Positions 48,824-58,266 of a stretch of DNA of 64,000 nt are shown here, piece by piece (the first letter of the stretch is position 1; every line of letters starts with the position of its first letter). This stretch comes from Alphaproteobacteria bacterium. GTDB taxonomy: Bacteria; Pseudomonadota; Alphaproteobacteria; Micavibrionales; Micavibrionaceae. The notes beneath the pieces are model-generated. The model was not told the origin of the DNA and did not search any database. It was given only the letters and a program-made list of their open reading frames with translations. The stretch is taken from positions 83,126-147,125 of the forward strand of contig JAACQG010000008.1 of NCBI GenBank assembly GCA_009995045.1, read 5' to 3'. The position numbers and the translations under genes were made by a program.

Positions 48824-49979
48824 TGATTTGCACCGTTGCGATCGCTTGGGCTGCGATTCCTTCTTTGCGGCCAGTAAAGCCGAGTTGTTCGGAGGTTGTT
48901 GCTTTTATGTTGATGGCGTTTTCGTCGATACCGATGATGGATGCTACACGCGTACGCATTGCTTTTGCATGAGGCCCGATTTTGGGTTCTTCACAGATTA
49001 GGGTGAGGTCGATATTGTTGATTGATGCGTTATGTTTGGCCGCAATTTTCATCGTTTTTTCGAGGAAGATGGCGCTGTCCATGTCTTTGTATGTGTTGTC
49101 AGATGGAGGGAAGTGTTGGCCGATATCGCCTTCGCCGATAGCGCCGAGGATCGCATCGGTGATTGCATGGAGGCCGACATCTGCGTCGGAATGGCCTTTG
49201 AGCTTGTATGTGTGCGGAACATCTATACCGCAGAGGCGAATAGGGCCTTTGCTATCATGGTCAAAGGCATGAACGTCATAACCTAGTCCTGTACGTATGA
49301 TTGATTGAGATGCGAGGAGCTTTTCTGCCATTTTAAAGTCGTCTTTTGTTGTGATTTTGAAGTTTTCGGCGCTGCCTTGGATGATTTTTACGTCTATGCC
49401 AATGGCGGTGGCAAGTGAGGTATCGTCAGTGTATTCGCAATCGGGATTGGAGCTTTCATGGGCTTTAAGAATGTCAGCGTAGCGAAAGGCTTGTGGTGTT
49501 TGCATCTCCCATAATCCATCGCGCGATACCATGTCGCCGCAATTATCACCGTTTGCTTTGCGCAATGTTGCTGAAACGGGTGATGCGAGCGTTGCGGCAC
49601 GGTTGTCTTCAAGCGCGGTGATAAGGGCGAGTATGTCGCATTCCGATACGAGGGGTCTTGCGGCGTCATGGATGAGGATGATATCTTCATTTTCTACGTT
49701 TGATAATGATTTTAATCCATTGTAAATGCTGTCTTTTCTTGATTCTGCGCCCTCAATGATAGCGCTTGTGTATGTGCCAGGTATTAAATCTTTATATTTA
49801 AGGTTAACTATAATGTTTATACTATTGATTTCATTTATATTTTTAAATTTTGATACTGTTCTGTCCAAGATGGTTTTGCCGTTTAGGTTTTGGAACTGCT
49901 TTGGGAGGGATTGGCCATTACCAAAACGTGTGCCAGCCCCGGCGGCAGCGATAAGAACATGTATTTTTGGTTTTGACAT
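48816..49979 (-). CDS. ispDF: Bifunctional IspD/IspF isoprenoid enzyme
   Basis: 387 residues. IspD part, residues 1-225: VLIAAAGAGTRFGNGQSLPK, ILIHDAARPLVSE, and MQTPQAFRY. IspF part, 228-387: RTGLGYDVHAFD, GHSDADVGLHAITDAILGA, and GEGDIGQHFPPSD (zinc-binding Asp/His). The fused form is typical of Alphaproteobacteria. In many of them dusB-ntrBC lies next to ispDF; here ispDF is divergent from ntrY and ntrBC is absent. Confidence 0.96.
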   Translation of the reverse strand: MSKPKIHVLIAAAGAGTRFGNGQSLPKQFQNLNGKTILDRTVSKFKNINEINSINIIVNLKYKDLIPGTYTSAIIEGAESRKDSIYNGLKSLSNVENEDIILIHDAARPLVSECDILALITALEDNRAATLASPVSATLRKANGDNCGDMVSRDGLWEMQTPQAFRYADILKAHESSNPDCEYTDDTSLATAIGIDVKIIQGSAENFKITTKDDFKMAEKLLASQSIIRTGLGYDVHAFDHDSKGPIRLCGIDVPHTYKLKGHSDADVGLHAITDAILGAIGEGDIGQHFPPSDNTYKDMDSAIFLEKTMKIAAKHNASINNIDLTLICEEPKIGPHAKAMRTRVASIIGIDENAINIKATTSEQLGFTGRKEGIAAQAIATVQINV

Positions 49980-50075
49980 GGAAGACTCTCAGCCATTTCT
50001 TGATAAATAATGCGTATCACTGTAAAAGTCTTGCATACGGAAAGCAATATAGCCTTTGAGGTCTTACGCAGAATA

Positions 50076-52355
50076 ATGTCCAGTCATACAAATATTTCTA
50101 ATTCCTTACAGGCGTTGAAGGGTATTTTAACGGGGTATTTACCAATCATGCATGCGCGTCCGCGTGTCTCACGCGGGGCGGGGCAGAATATTGTGGCGTT
50201 GATATTGGTGATTTTAACGGCGGCAAGCTGTATCGCGACATATGCGGCGCTGAATGAGGTTCCGCCGTTTGGTGATGATCCTGATACGGTTATATGGCTG
50301 TTGACGCTTGATCTTGTTTTTTTGCTTGCTCTGATGGTGATGGTTGCGCGGCGTGTTGCGAGCCTTTGGAGCGGACGAAAGCGCGGCCTAGCGGGATCAC
50401 ATTTGCATGTACGTTTGATTTACATCTTTAGTGTGATGGCGGCGGTTCCAGCGATTATTATGACCGTGTTCTCGGTGTTTTTCTTTAATTTTGGGATACA
50501 GACGTGGTTTAGCGATCGTGTACAGACGGCTGTGCTTGAGAGTCAGGCGGTTGCGGAGGCTTATCTTGAGGAGCATAAGCAGGTTATCCGTGCGGATACG
50601 CTTGCGATGGCGAATGATATTGATCGTCAGGCTGGATTGTTTTTGAGCAACAAAGATGCTTTTGACAACGCGCTTCAGGCGCAATCATTTATACGGAATT
50701 TGGCCGAAGCGGTGATTTTTGATTCTTCGGGACGTGTAATGGCCAGTTCTGGGATCACGTTCAGCCTTGAGTTTGAAGAAATACCGTCTTGGGCTTTGGA
50801 GCGGGCAGATGATGGTGAGGTTGCGTTGATGACGGGGGCGAATGATGATCGTGTACGTGCGCTTATTCGTTTGAATAATTTTATTGGCACTTATCTTTTT
50901 GTGGGGCGGATGGTTGACCCGAAGGTTTTGTCGCATTTGGCGGCGGCGCAGCAGGCGAGTGATGATTATCAAGATCTGCAAAAGCGGGCATCACAATTGC
51001 AGATTCTTGTCGCCATGATTTTTACGATTATTGGTTTTTTACTGATGTGTGCGGCGATCTGGCTTGGGTTTTTATTGGCGCGGCAATTGGTTATGCCGAT
51101 TGCGGATTTGATTGATGCGGCGGATCGTGTGCGTGAGGGGGATTTGACAACGCAGATACATGGTCGCGGGAAGGTTGAGGAGTTTGATTATCTCGCGCTC
51201 GCATTTAATCGCATGACCAAACAAATTCAAGAACAACAAAGCGAATTGTTGGATGCGAATGCTCAGCTTGATCGACGTCGACGCTTTACAGAAACAGTTT
51301 TGGCGGGAGCGACATCGGGGATTGTAGGTGTTGATTCTCAGGAGAAAATTACGTTGGCCAATGCGTCGGCGTGTAAATTGCTTAACATTGCGCAAGATCG
51401 TTTGCTAGGGCTTAAGATACGTACGGTTTCGCCTGATACTGCCAAGTTGTTGGAGGCGGCGCATGAGAAGCCGCACAAGATTAGCCAGGAAGAGATTACG
51501 ATTCATCGTAGCGATATTGGGACGCGCATTTTCCTTGTACGTGTTGCGATTGAATTGATTGAAGATGGGGTCAATAGCAAGGATGTCGGGGCGATCATTA
51601 CATTCGATGATATTACAGATTTACAATCAGCGCAGCGCAAGGCGGCTTGGTCGGATGTGGCGCGGCGTATTGCGCATGAGATTAAGAACCCGTTGACGCC
51701 GATCCAGTTATCAGCGGAACGTTTGAAGCGTAAATATCTTAAGGATATTAAAAATGATCCTGAAACCTTCGAGCAATGTACCGATACGATTATTCGACAT
51801 GTTGAGGATATTGGTCATATGGTGAATGAGTTTTCTGCATTTGCGCGCATGCCAGACCCAACACTGGAGACACAAGATTTGGGTAAGGTTGTTGTTGATA
51901 CGGTGAGCTTGCATCAGAACGGGCATAGTGGCATTGCGTTTCATGTTAAGCGTGATAGCAAGGCTGCGATTAAAGTGAGTATTGATGCCAAGCAAATACG
52001 TCAGGCGTTGAATAATTTGATCCAAAATGCAGCGGATTCCGTTGACGCGAAATATTCAGGTGAAAAAGGTGGGAGCATTACGCTCGAAATTTTGACCAAA
52101 GGGATGGATGATGTTGTTATTGCGGTGATTGATAATGGCATGGGTTTGCCCGAGCATACGCAAGAGGATCAATTGCTAGAGCCATATGTTACACACAAGA
52201 CAAAAGGGACAGGATTGGGGTTAGCCATTGTGAAAAAGATCATGGAGGATCACAATGGAGAAATTCTATTGTCACCATCGGATGATATTTTAAAAGCAAT
52301 TTCATGGGATGGTGAGCAGGGGGCGTGTGTTTGTTTAACGCTTCCCAAGGTTTAG
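50076..52355 (+). CDS. ntrY: Nitrogen-regulation histidine kinase NtrY
   Basis: 759 residues from the ATG at 50076; starts at 50010 or further in are possible, since none has a good ribosome site. Order: two N-terminal membrane helices (62-130), a third near 110-130 after SHLHVRLIYIFSVMAAVPA, a periplasmic sensing region with LAEAVIFDSSGRVMASSG, a membrane helix near 320, HAMP, a PAS region (ETVLAGATSGIVGVDSQEKI), HisKA (RRIAHEIKNPLTPIQLSAER), N box NNLIQNAADSV, and GTGLGLAIVKKIMEDHNG. Partner of NtrX, 24 bases downstream. Sensing is linked in the family to nitrogen, redox and envelope control; the exact signal is unknown. Confidence 0.94.
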   Translation: MSSHTNISNSLQALKGILTGYLPIMHARPRVSRGAGQNIVALILVILTAASCIATYAALNEVPPFGDDPDTVIWLLTLDLVFLLALMVMVARRVASLWSGRKRGLAGSHLHVRLIYIFSVMAAVPAIIMTVFSVFFFNFGIQTWFSDRVQTAVLESQAVAEAYLEEHKQVIRADTLAMANDIDRQAGLFLSNKDAFDNALQAQSFIRNLAEAVIFDSSGRVMASSGITFSLEFEEIPSWALERADDGEVALMTGANDDRVRALIRLNNFIGTYLFVGRMVDPKVLSHLAAAQQASDDYQDLQKRASQLQILVAMIFTIIGFLLMCAAIWLGFLLARQLVMPIADLIDAADRVREGDLTTQIHGRGKVEEFDYLALAFNRMTKQIQEQQSELLDANAQLDRRRRFTETVLAGATSGIVGVDSQEKITLANASACKLLNIAQDRLLGLKIRTVSPDTAKLLEAAHEKPHKISQEEITIHRSDIGTRIFLVRVAIELIEDGVNSKDVGAIITFDDITDLQSAQRKAAWSDVARRIAHEIKNPLTPIQLSAERLKRKYLKDIKNDPETFEQCTDTIIRHVEDIGHMVNEFSAFARMPDPTLETQDLGKVVVDTVSLHQNGHSGIAFHVKRDSKAAIKVSIDAKQIRQALNNLIQNAADSVDAKYSGEKGGSITLEILTKGMDDVVIAVIDNGMGLPEHTQEDQLLEPYVTHKTKGTGLGLAIVKKIMEDHNGEILLSPSDDILKAISWDGEQGACVCLTLPKV

Positions 52356-52379
52356 GATAGGCTCTATTAAGGATTTAGT

Positions 52380-53732
52380 ATGACGCAGAAGACGATTTTG
52401 ATTGTTGATGATGAGACGGATATTCGTAATCTTGTGAAAGAAATTTTACAAGATGAGGGGTATGCGACATTAACGGCGGCAAATTCGAAAGAGGCTTATG
52501 CGATTTTAGAGACACATAAGCCTGATATGGCTGTGCTTGATATATGGTTGCAAGATAGCCGTCATGACGGCTTGCAGATATTACAGACCATTAAGGACGG
52601 CCCGCATGCGGCAATTCCTGCGATAATGATTAGTGGTCATGGCACCATTGAAACGGCGGTGAGCGCGATTAAGCAGGGGGCTTATGATTTCATTGAAAAG
52701 CCGTTTAAATCAGATCGCCTCATATTAATGGTGCGCCGCGGATTAGAGGCGGCTCTCTTGCAGCAGGAGAATGCCGCGCTGAAGGCTCAGAACCGTCAAT
52801 TGGGGCGTCAGGCCAATATTATCGGAAGCTCAACACACGCCAAAACGATGCGTGAGCGGGTTAAGGCATTAGCCGTTGGACATAGCCGTTTGTTGATTGA
52901 GGGGCCGTTGGGTGGCGGCAAGACATCTATTGCGCGTCTCATTCATAATGCATCCGATCGCAGCGAAGAGCCGTTTCATGTTTATATCTGTGGTCAGAAC
53001 GCTGAGTATCGCGGCAGCCTTGGTGATGCGGTTGAAAAAGCGAAGGGTGGTACGCTTGTTCTTCAGGATGTAAACGCGTTAAGTGAGGCTGATCAGAAGG
53101 CTGTGGTTAAAATTTTGCAAGATAGTGAAACAAAATCGAGGGTCATTGGGACATTGCGTGAGAGCGCTTCTTTAAATGAAACATTGCGTCAGAGATTATC
53201 CGTTGAGCATTTGGTTATACCGTCATTGTCGGAGCGCAAGAGTGATATTGCGGATATTTTGGAGGTTTTTGTGGCTGAAATTGCCGAGGAGATTGGTATT
53301 AAGGCTCCGCAGATTTCGCCTGAATTTGTGAAGTTTTGCGAAAAATATGAATGGGTTGGTAATCTTTATGAGTTGAAGGCGGCTTTGATTTGGGCGCTAG
53401 TGCATAATGATGGTGCGGATGTGATGAATGTTGATGCCCTGCCTGCGCGTATTACAGGGCGTGTTGTTGCCGCGGATAATGTTGAAATTTTAAATGTTAA
53501 TCATCGTGTCTTGGATGATCTGTTTATTGATTTGCCGTTGCGTGATGCGCGAGATGTGTTTGAGCGGGAATATTTGACCTCGCAAGTTGAGCGCTTTGAG
53601 GGTAATATTTCCAAGACTGCGCAGTTTATTGGTATGGAACGATCAGCTTTGCATCGCAAAATAAAATCTCTTCAGGATAAAGATATTCAAGACGAAACGC
53701 CCGAGCAGCAAGCGGCGGCGGTTAAAAAATAA
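52380..53732 (+). CDS. ntrX: NtrX response regulator with degenerate AAA+ domain
   Basis: 450 residues. Receiver domain intact (LIVDDETDIRNLVKEIL; phosphoacceptor Asp in MAVLDIWLQ; Lys in DFIEKPFKSD). The central domain keeps a Walker A-like GPLGGGKTSIAR but the sigma-54-contacting GAFTGA motif is missing (YRGSLGDA stands there), Walker B reads GGTLVLQDVN instead of GGTLFLDEV, and the arginine-finger helix is altered. The C-terminal Fis-type helix-turn-helix (NISKTAQFIGMERSALHRKI) is intact. The family's GAFTGA loss is known in some Alphaproteobacteria; direct DNA binding without sigma-54 activation is the likely mode here. Confidence 0.92.
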   Translation: MTQKTILIVDDETDIRNLVKEILQDEGYATLTAANSKEAYAILETHKPDMAVLDIWLQDSRHDGLQILQTIKDGPHAAIPAIMISGHGTIETAVSAIKQGAYDFIEKPFKSDRLILMVRRGLEAALLQQENAALKAQNRQLGRQANIIGSSTHAKTMRERVKALAVGHSRLLIEGPLGGGKTSIARLIHNASDRSEEPFHVYICGQNAEYRGSLGDAVEKAKGGTLVLQDVNALSEADQKAVVKILQDSETKSRVIGTLRESASLNETLRQRLSVEHLVIPSLSERKSDIADILEVFVAEIAEEIGIKAPQISPEFVKFCEKYEWVGNLYELKAALIWALVHNDGADVMNVDALPARITGRVVAADNVEILNVNHRVLDDLFIDLPLRDARDVFEREYLTSQVERFEGNISKTAQFIGMERSALHRKIKSLQDKDIQDETPEQQAAAVKK

Positions 53733-53751
53733 GAAAAGGAATTTGGGTTAT

Positions 53752-55128
53752 ATGCGGGTTATTATCTGTGGCGCCGGACAAGTTGGCTATAATATTGCAT
53801 CATATTTATCACGTGAGGAAAACGACGTTACGGTTGTTGATAATGATCGTGATTTGATTGCGCGTATTAATGATGACCTTGATGTGAATGGGATGGTTGG
53901 GCATGCGTCTAACCCTGACGTATTAAGTGCGGCGGGGGCGAAGGGCGCGGATATGATTATCGCGGTGACGCAAATTGACGAGGTTAATATGATCGCGTGT
54001 CAGATTGGTCATTCATTGTTCGGTATCCCCAAAAAGATTGCCCGCATTCGCCAGCAAGCGTATTTACAGCCAGCATGGGCGAATTTGTTTAGTCGCTCAC
54101 ATATGCCAATTGATGTGATTATCTCGCCCGAGGTTATTATTGCGAATGATATTTATCAGAGGTTATCGGTTCCCGGCACTACATATGTCAAAAAGATTGC
54201 GGATGGCCGCATACGTTTAATTGGTGTTGTTTGTGAAGAGGATTGTCCGGTGATTAATACGCCGCTTAATCAGCTTGTGAATTTATTTCCTGACTTGTCA
54301 TTTAAAGTGTTGGGTATTTTGCGTAACAATAAGCCGATTATCCCTGATGATGATGATTTTCTTCAGATGCATGATGAGGTATTTTTTATTGTCGATACGG
54401 ATCATTTGCAGCGTACGATGGCGGCATTTGGCCATGAAGAGCGTCAAGCGCGGCGCATTGTTATTGCGGGCGGAGGCAATATCGGTTTTGGACTTGCGGA
54501 ATTGCTCCATAATCAAGAAAAACACGTCAATATTAAGATTATTGAACAAAATGCATCACGCGCACGCTTTTTAAGTGAGAATTTAAAGGATGTGATCGTG
54601 TTTAACGGCAGCAGTTTAGATCGCACCATCCTGGATGAGGTTGGTGTTGAAGAAGCCGATACGCTGATTGCGGTTACCAATGATGATGAGAGCAATATTT
54701 TAGGCTCATTGCTGGCTAAACAATATGGCTGTGGGCGGGTTATTACGCTTGTTAATAATGATGTGTACTCGCCGCTCGTTGGACCGCTTGGTGTGGATGC
54801 GATTGTATCGCCGCGATCAATGATTGTGGCGACCATCATGCAGCATGTACGCCGTGGTCGGATCAAGAGCCTGCATAACCTTCGCGATGGTTTCGCGGAA
54901 GTGATTGAAGCGGAAGTATCGGAGGCATCTTCGGTTGTGAATTCAACGATTGATGAATTGAATTTACCGCATGAGGTTATTGTTGGTGCGATTATTCATG
55001 ATGAAGAGGTAATTATTCCCAAAGGTGATTATACTGTACGTGCGGGGGATGTGGTTGTTGTTCTTGCGTCGCGTGCGCAGGCGCAGAATGTTGAGAAGAT
55101 GTTCTCCGTTCATGTGGATATATTCTAG
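53752..55128 (+). CDS. trkA: Trk potassium uptake regulatory protein TrkA
   Basis: Peripheral NAD-binding gate of the Trk potassium system. 458 residues from the ATG at 53752 (AAAAGGA upstream; TTG at 53743 is rejected). Two RCK modules: Rossmann folds VIICGAGQVGYNIASYL and VIAGGGNIGFGLAELL, each followed by an RCK C-terminal domain (around 150-210 and 385-455). Adjacent to ntrYX as usual for this class. Confidence 0.96.
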   Translation: MRVIICGAGQVGYNIASYLSREENDVTVVDNDRDLIARINDDLDVNGMVGHASNPDVLSAAGAKGADMIIAVTQIDEVNMIACQIGHSLFGIPKKIARIRQQAYLQPAWANLFSRSHMPIDVIISPEVIIANDIYQRLSVPGTTYVKKIADGRIRLIGVVCEEDCPVINTPLNQLVNLFPDLSFKVLGILRNNKPIIPDDDDFLQMHDEVFFIVDTDHLQRTMAAFGHEERQARRIVIAGGGNIGFGLAELLHNQEKHVNIKIIEQNASRARFLSENLKDVIVFNGSSLDRTILDEVGVEEADTLIAVTNDDESNILGSLLAKQYGCGRVITLVNNDVYSPLVGPLGVDAIVSPRSMIVATIMQHVRRGRIKSLHNLRDGFAEVIEAEVSEASSVVNSTIDELNLPHEVIVGAIIHDEEVIIPKGDYTVRAGDVVVVLASRAQAQNVEKMFSVHVDIF

Positions 55129-55130
55129 CG

Positions 55131-55931
55131 ATGAAATTGGGTGTTTTTGATTCCGGGCTTGGCGGGGTTTTGATTGCCAGAGCGCTGCATGAAAAATTGC
55201 CTGATATTGATAAGGTTTATTTGGGGGATACATTAAACCTTCCTTATGGCTCACGTTCGAATGAGGCCATTTATCAGGCATCGAAACGATGCATGGATGC
55301 TTTGTTTTCAAAGGGATGTGGTCTCATTATTATGGCGTGTAATACGGCGAGTGCGAGTGCGCTAAGACGTTTGCAGCAAGAATATCTGCCAGAGCATTAT
55401 CCTGATCGGCGAATATTGGGCGTGGTTGTTCCGACTGTTGAGGAGGCGATTGCGCGCGGTTATAAGCGGTTGGCGGTTATCGGGACGGATTATACGATTA
55501 ATTCCGGTGTCTATCGTGACGAGCTGAACAAAATCAACCCTGATATTGAGATTGTTGAAAAGCGTACGCCTTTATTGGTGCCATTGATTGAAAATGCTGG
55601 AGAGGCTTATCTGGATCAGGTTTTAGATGATTATCTTGATTTTACAAAAGAGGGGGCTTTTGATGCCTTGCTTTTAGGGTGTACGCATTATATTCATTTG
55701 AAGGATCGTATAGCGGCGCGTTATGATTTTGATGTCCTTGCGCAAGATGACATCATTCCTGATAAGTTGGTGGCTTATTTGAATAAGCATACTGATATTG
55801 ATCAGAGTTTGGGTCGCAATGGGGCGTTTGAATTTTTTGTTACGGATTTAACGGATGGTTATGCGGCGCATGCTTCGGCTTTGTTTGGCCATAATATAGA
55901 GATGACATTAATAGGAGATATTCATGGGTAA
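55131..55931 (+). CDS. murI: Glutamate racemase
   Basis: Makes D-glutamate for peptidoglycan. 266 residues. LGVFDSGLGGVLIAR at the N-terminus, first catalytic Cys in IIMACNTASASAL, second in LLLGCTHYIHL, with the LPYGSRS segment. Two bases after the trkA stop and overlapping the HAD gene by eight bases. In several Alphaproteobacteria a D-amino-acid aminotransferase gene sits between trkA and hfq; here murI is in that place (inference from typical gene order). Confidence 0.95.
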   Translation: MKLGVFDSGLGGVLIARALHEKLPDIDKVYLGDTLNLPYGSRSNEAIYQASKRCMDALFSKGCGLIIMACNTASASALRRLQQEYLPEHYPDRRILGVVVPTVEEAIARGYKRLAVIGTDYTINSGVYRDELNKINPDIEIVEKRTPLLVPLIENAGEAYLDQVLDDYLDFTKEGAFDALLLGCTHYIHLKDRIAARYDFDVLAQDDIIPDKLVAYLNKHTDIDQSLGRNGAFEFFVTDLTDGYAAHASALFGHNIEMTLIGDIHG

Positions 55932-56589
55932 ATTAGAGCGTGTTAAGGCGGTTTTTTGGGATTGGGACGGGACTTTGGTGGATAGTTATGCTTTCCTGCA
56001 TAAAACGCATAATCATGTGCGCGAAAAATTTTCTATGCCTGCGTTCAGTGTTACGGAGTTTGGCAATTATTTCGGTAAGCCGCGCGAAGTTTTATATCGC
56101 GATATATACGGCGCGGATAATATTGATGAAGCAAAAGGATATTTCGAAACATTTGTTTTGGCGCATCATGATGAAATTCAACCAATGGTAGGCGCGGCGC
56201 GTTTGCTTGGGGTGTTTGCCGATACTGGCCTGCCGATGGGGATTGTCACCAATAAAAAAGGCGTTTTGGTGAGGAAAGAAATTACCAATCATGGTTGGGA
56301 GAAATTCTTTGTATGTCCGACTGTTGGTGCGGGGGAAGCGGCGGCGGACAAGCCATCTCCGGCGCCTTTGTTATTGGCGCTTGAGAAAAGTGGTCTTAAC
56401 ATTGAACCAAGTGATGTTTTATTTGTTGGCGACACTGAAAATGATGTTTTGTGCGCGCATGCAGCAGGGGCACAGATTGCGTTTATAGAAGAAGACCTGT
56501 CTAAACATGCAATTGCTAAGGAATATAAGGCTTCTCTGATGTTTAGAAATTGCGATGAATTTTCTGATTACCTGTTGCAAAGCGCATGA
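55924..56589 (+). CDS. HAD-superfamily phosphatase (phosphoglycolate phosphatase-like)
   Basis: 221 residues. HAD motif I VFWDWDGTLVDSYA, cap domain of four helices (about 25-90), motif II GIVTNKKG, motif III lysine in AADKPSPAPL, motif IV VLFVGDTENDVLCA. Closest in plan to Gph-type phosphatases; the substrate is not shown by the sequence. Overlaps murI by eight bases, so it is translationally coupled, and could act on a phosphorylated intermediate of any pathway. Confidence 0.88.
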   Translation: MGKLERVKAVFWDWDGTLVDSYAFLHKTHNHVREKFSMPAFSVTEFGNYFGKPREVLYRDIYGADNIDEAKGYFETFVLAHHDEIQPMVGAARLLGVFADTGLPMGIVTNKKGVLVRKEITNHGWEKFFVCPTVGAGEAAADKPSPAPLLLALEKSGLNIEPSDVLFVGDTENDVLCAHAAGAQIAFIEEDLSKHAIAKEYKASLMFRNCDEFSDYLLQSA

Positions 56590-56668
56590 AATGGGTTAAA
56601 AAGGCAAGTGTATGGGGGTGGAAACACCTTTAACAATTAAAAAGACGACATAATAAAGGTAGAGGCAA

Positions 56669-56920
56669 ATGGCCGAAAAATTCCAAAGCGTACAGGATGT
56701 GTTCCTTAATAAAATCCGCAAAGAGAAAATGTCTGTGACTGTTTTCCTTGTGAATGGTGTTAAATTGCAAGGCGTTGTGACGTGGTTTGATAATTTCTCA
56801 TTGCTTTTGAAGCGTGAAACTCACATTCAACTTGTTTATAAACATGCAATCTCGACGATTATGCCCGGCGGTCCGCTTAGTCTTTATGATGATGAAGACG
56901 ACGCCAAGGGCGAAGAATAG
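56669..56920 (+). CDS. hfq: RNA chaperone Hfq
   Basis: Hexameric Sm-like protein that pairs small RNAs with mRNAs. 83 residues: Sm1 [20 protein letters not shown] and Sm2 with [11 protein letters not shown]; short acidic C-terminal tail, as in other Alphaproteobacteria. Upstream has GGTAGAGG in the AAAGGTAGAGGCAA segment before the ATG. Six bases before hflX, the standard hfq-hflX pair. A weak GGTG-GAAA-CACC hairpin lies at 56617-56628. Confidence 0.97.
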   Translation: MAEKFQSVQDVFLNKIRKEKMSVTVFLVNGVKLQGVVTWFDNFSLLLKRETHIQLVYKHAISTIMPGGPLSLYDDEDDAKGEE

Positions 56921-56926
56921 CCATCA

Positions 56927-58246
56927 ATGGCAAAATCGCAATTTGATTCTGATCATATTTTCATGGGGCCGGAGACGGCCCTTATTGTTCACCCTGAGGT
57001 AAAACAATCTCATGGTCTGCGTCATCTTGACGCGGTCATTGAGGAGATTGAAGGGTTAGCGCATGCGATTATGCTAGAGGTTGCACACACCGAAATCATT
57101 AATGTGAACGAGATTAAGGCGGGGCATTTCTTTGGATCGGGGCAGCGCGAGAATATTGCCATTATCGTCAAAGAGTTAGAACCAGATATTGTGATTGTAA
57201 ATCACACGCTATCGCCGGTTCAGCAACGCAATCTTGAGACGGCGTTGGGCGTTAAAGTTATTGACCGTACCGGTTTAATCCTTGAGATTTTTGGCGCGCG
57301 GGCGCAGACCAAGGAAGGACGCCTTCAAGTTGAGTTGGCGGCGCTTGATTATCAAAAATCACGGCTTGTGCGGTCATGGACCCACCTTGAACGTCAGCGC
57401 GGGGGAGCCGGTTTTATGGGTGGGCCGGGTGAGCGGCAGATTGAAATTGACCGTCGCTTGATTAATGATCGCATGACCAAGCTTAAAAAAGAGCTTTCGG
57501 TTGTAAAGCGTACGCGTGAATTGGGGCGCAAAAGCCGCGAGCGTAAGCCTTATCCTGTGGTTGCATTTGTTGGATATACGAATGCGGGTAAATCGTCGTT
57601 GTTTAATGCGATGACGGGCGCGGATGTGTTTGCGAAGGATTTGCTTTTTGCGACACTTGACCCGACATTGCGCCGCATGGAATTGCCGAGCGGGCAGGAG
57701 GTAATTCTCTCTGATACGGTTGGGTTTATTTCTGAATTGCCTACGCATTTAATTGCGGCGTTCCGCGCGACATTAGAAGAGACCATTCATGCGGATGTTT
57801 TGTTGCATGTGATTGATTGTGCCCGTACCGATTATGAGGCGCAGCGCCAAGATGTTATCAAAATTTTGAAAGATTTGGGAATTGATTACGAACAAGATCA
57901 TCGAATCTTGGAGGTTTATAACAAAATTGACCTTCTGGATGATGAAACGCGGGCGGAATTTCAACGTAAAGCGCGTTTTAATGACAATGTGTTGATCGTT
58001 TCGGCCCATACGAAGCTTGGGTTTGAAGCTTTGTTGCAGGATATTTCAGATACAGTGGGGATGGCACGGGTGCATGCGCGTTTCGTCATTGATTATAGTG
58101 ATGGGAAAGCTATATCATGGTTGCATGATCACGCGGAGATTTTAGAGCGCGACGACCAGGATGATGGTGTACGTGTTTTAATTTCTATTGAGCCTGCGGA
58201 ATTATCAAAGTTCACGAGCCAGTTTGGATATAAAAACCGAATATAG
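56927..58246 (+). CDS. hflX: GTPase HflX
   Basis: Ribosome-associated GTPase that splits stalled ribosomes. 439 residues: N-terminal HflX domain (DIVIVNHTLSPVQQRNLE, VKVIDRTGLILEIFGARAQT, RGGAGFMGGPGERQIE), then the G domain with G1 GYTNAGKSSLFN, G3 SDTVGFI, G4 VYNKIDLLDD, and a C-terminal region. Six bases after hfq and 20 before the inositol monophosphatase family gene. Confidence 0.97.
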   Translation: MAKSQFDSDHIFMGPETALIVHPEVKQSHGLRHLDAVIEEIEGLAHAIMLEVAHTEIINVNEIKAGHFFGSGQRENIAIIVKELEPDIVIVNHTLSPVQQRNLETALGVKVIDRTGLILEIFGARAQTKEGRLQVELAALDYQKSRLVRSWTHLERQRGGAGFMGGPGERQIEIDRRLINDRMTKLKKELSVVKRTRELGRKSRERKPYPVVAFVGYTNAGKSSLFNAMTGADVFAKDLLFATLDPTLRRMELPSGQEVILSDTVGFISELPTHLIAAFRATLEETIHADVLLHVIDCARTDYEAQRQDVIKILKDLGIDYEQDHRILEVYNKIDLLDDETRAEFQRKARFNDNVLIVSAHTKLGFEALLQDISDTVGMARVHARFVIDYSDGKAISWLHDHAEILERDDQDDGVRVLISIEPAELSKFTSQFGYKNRI

Positions 58247-58266
58247 GCAGCCTTTAGGGATTTTCT

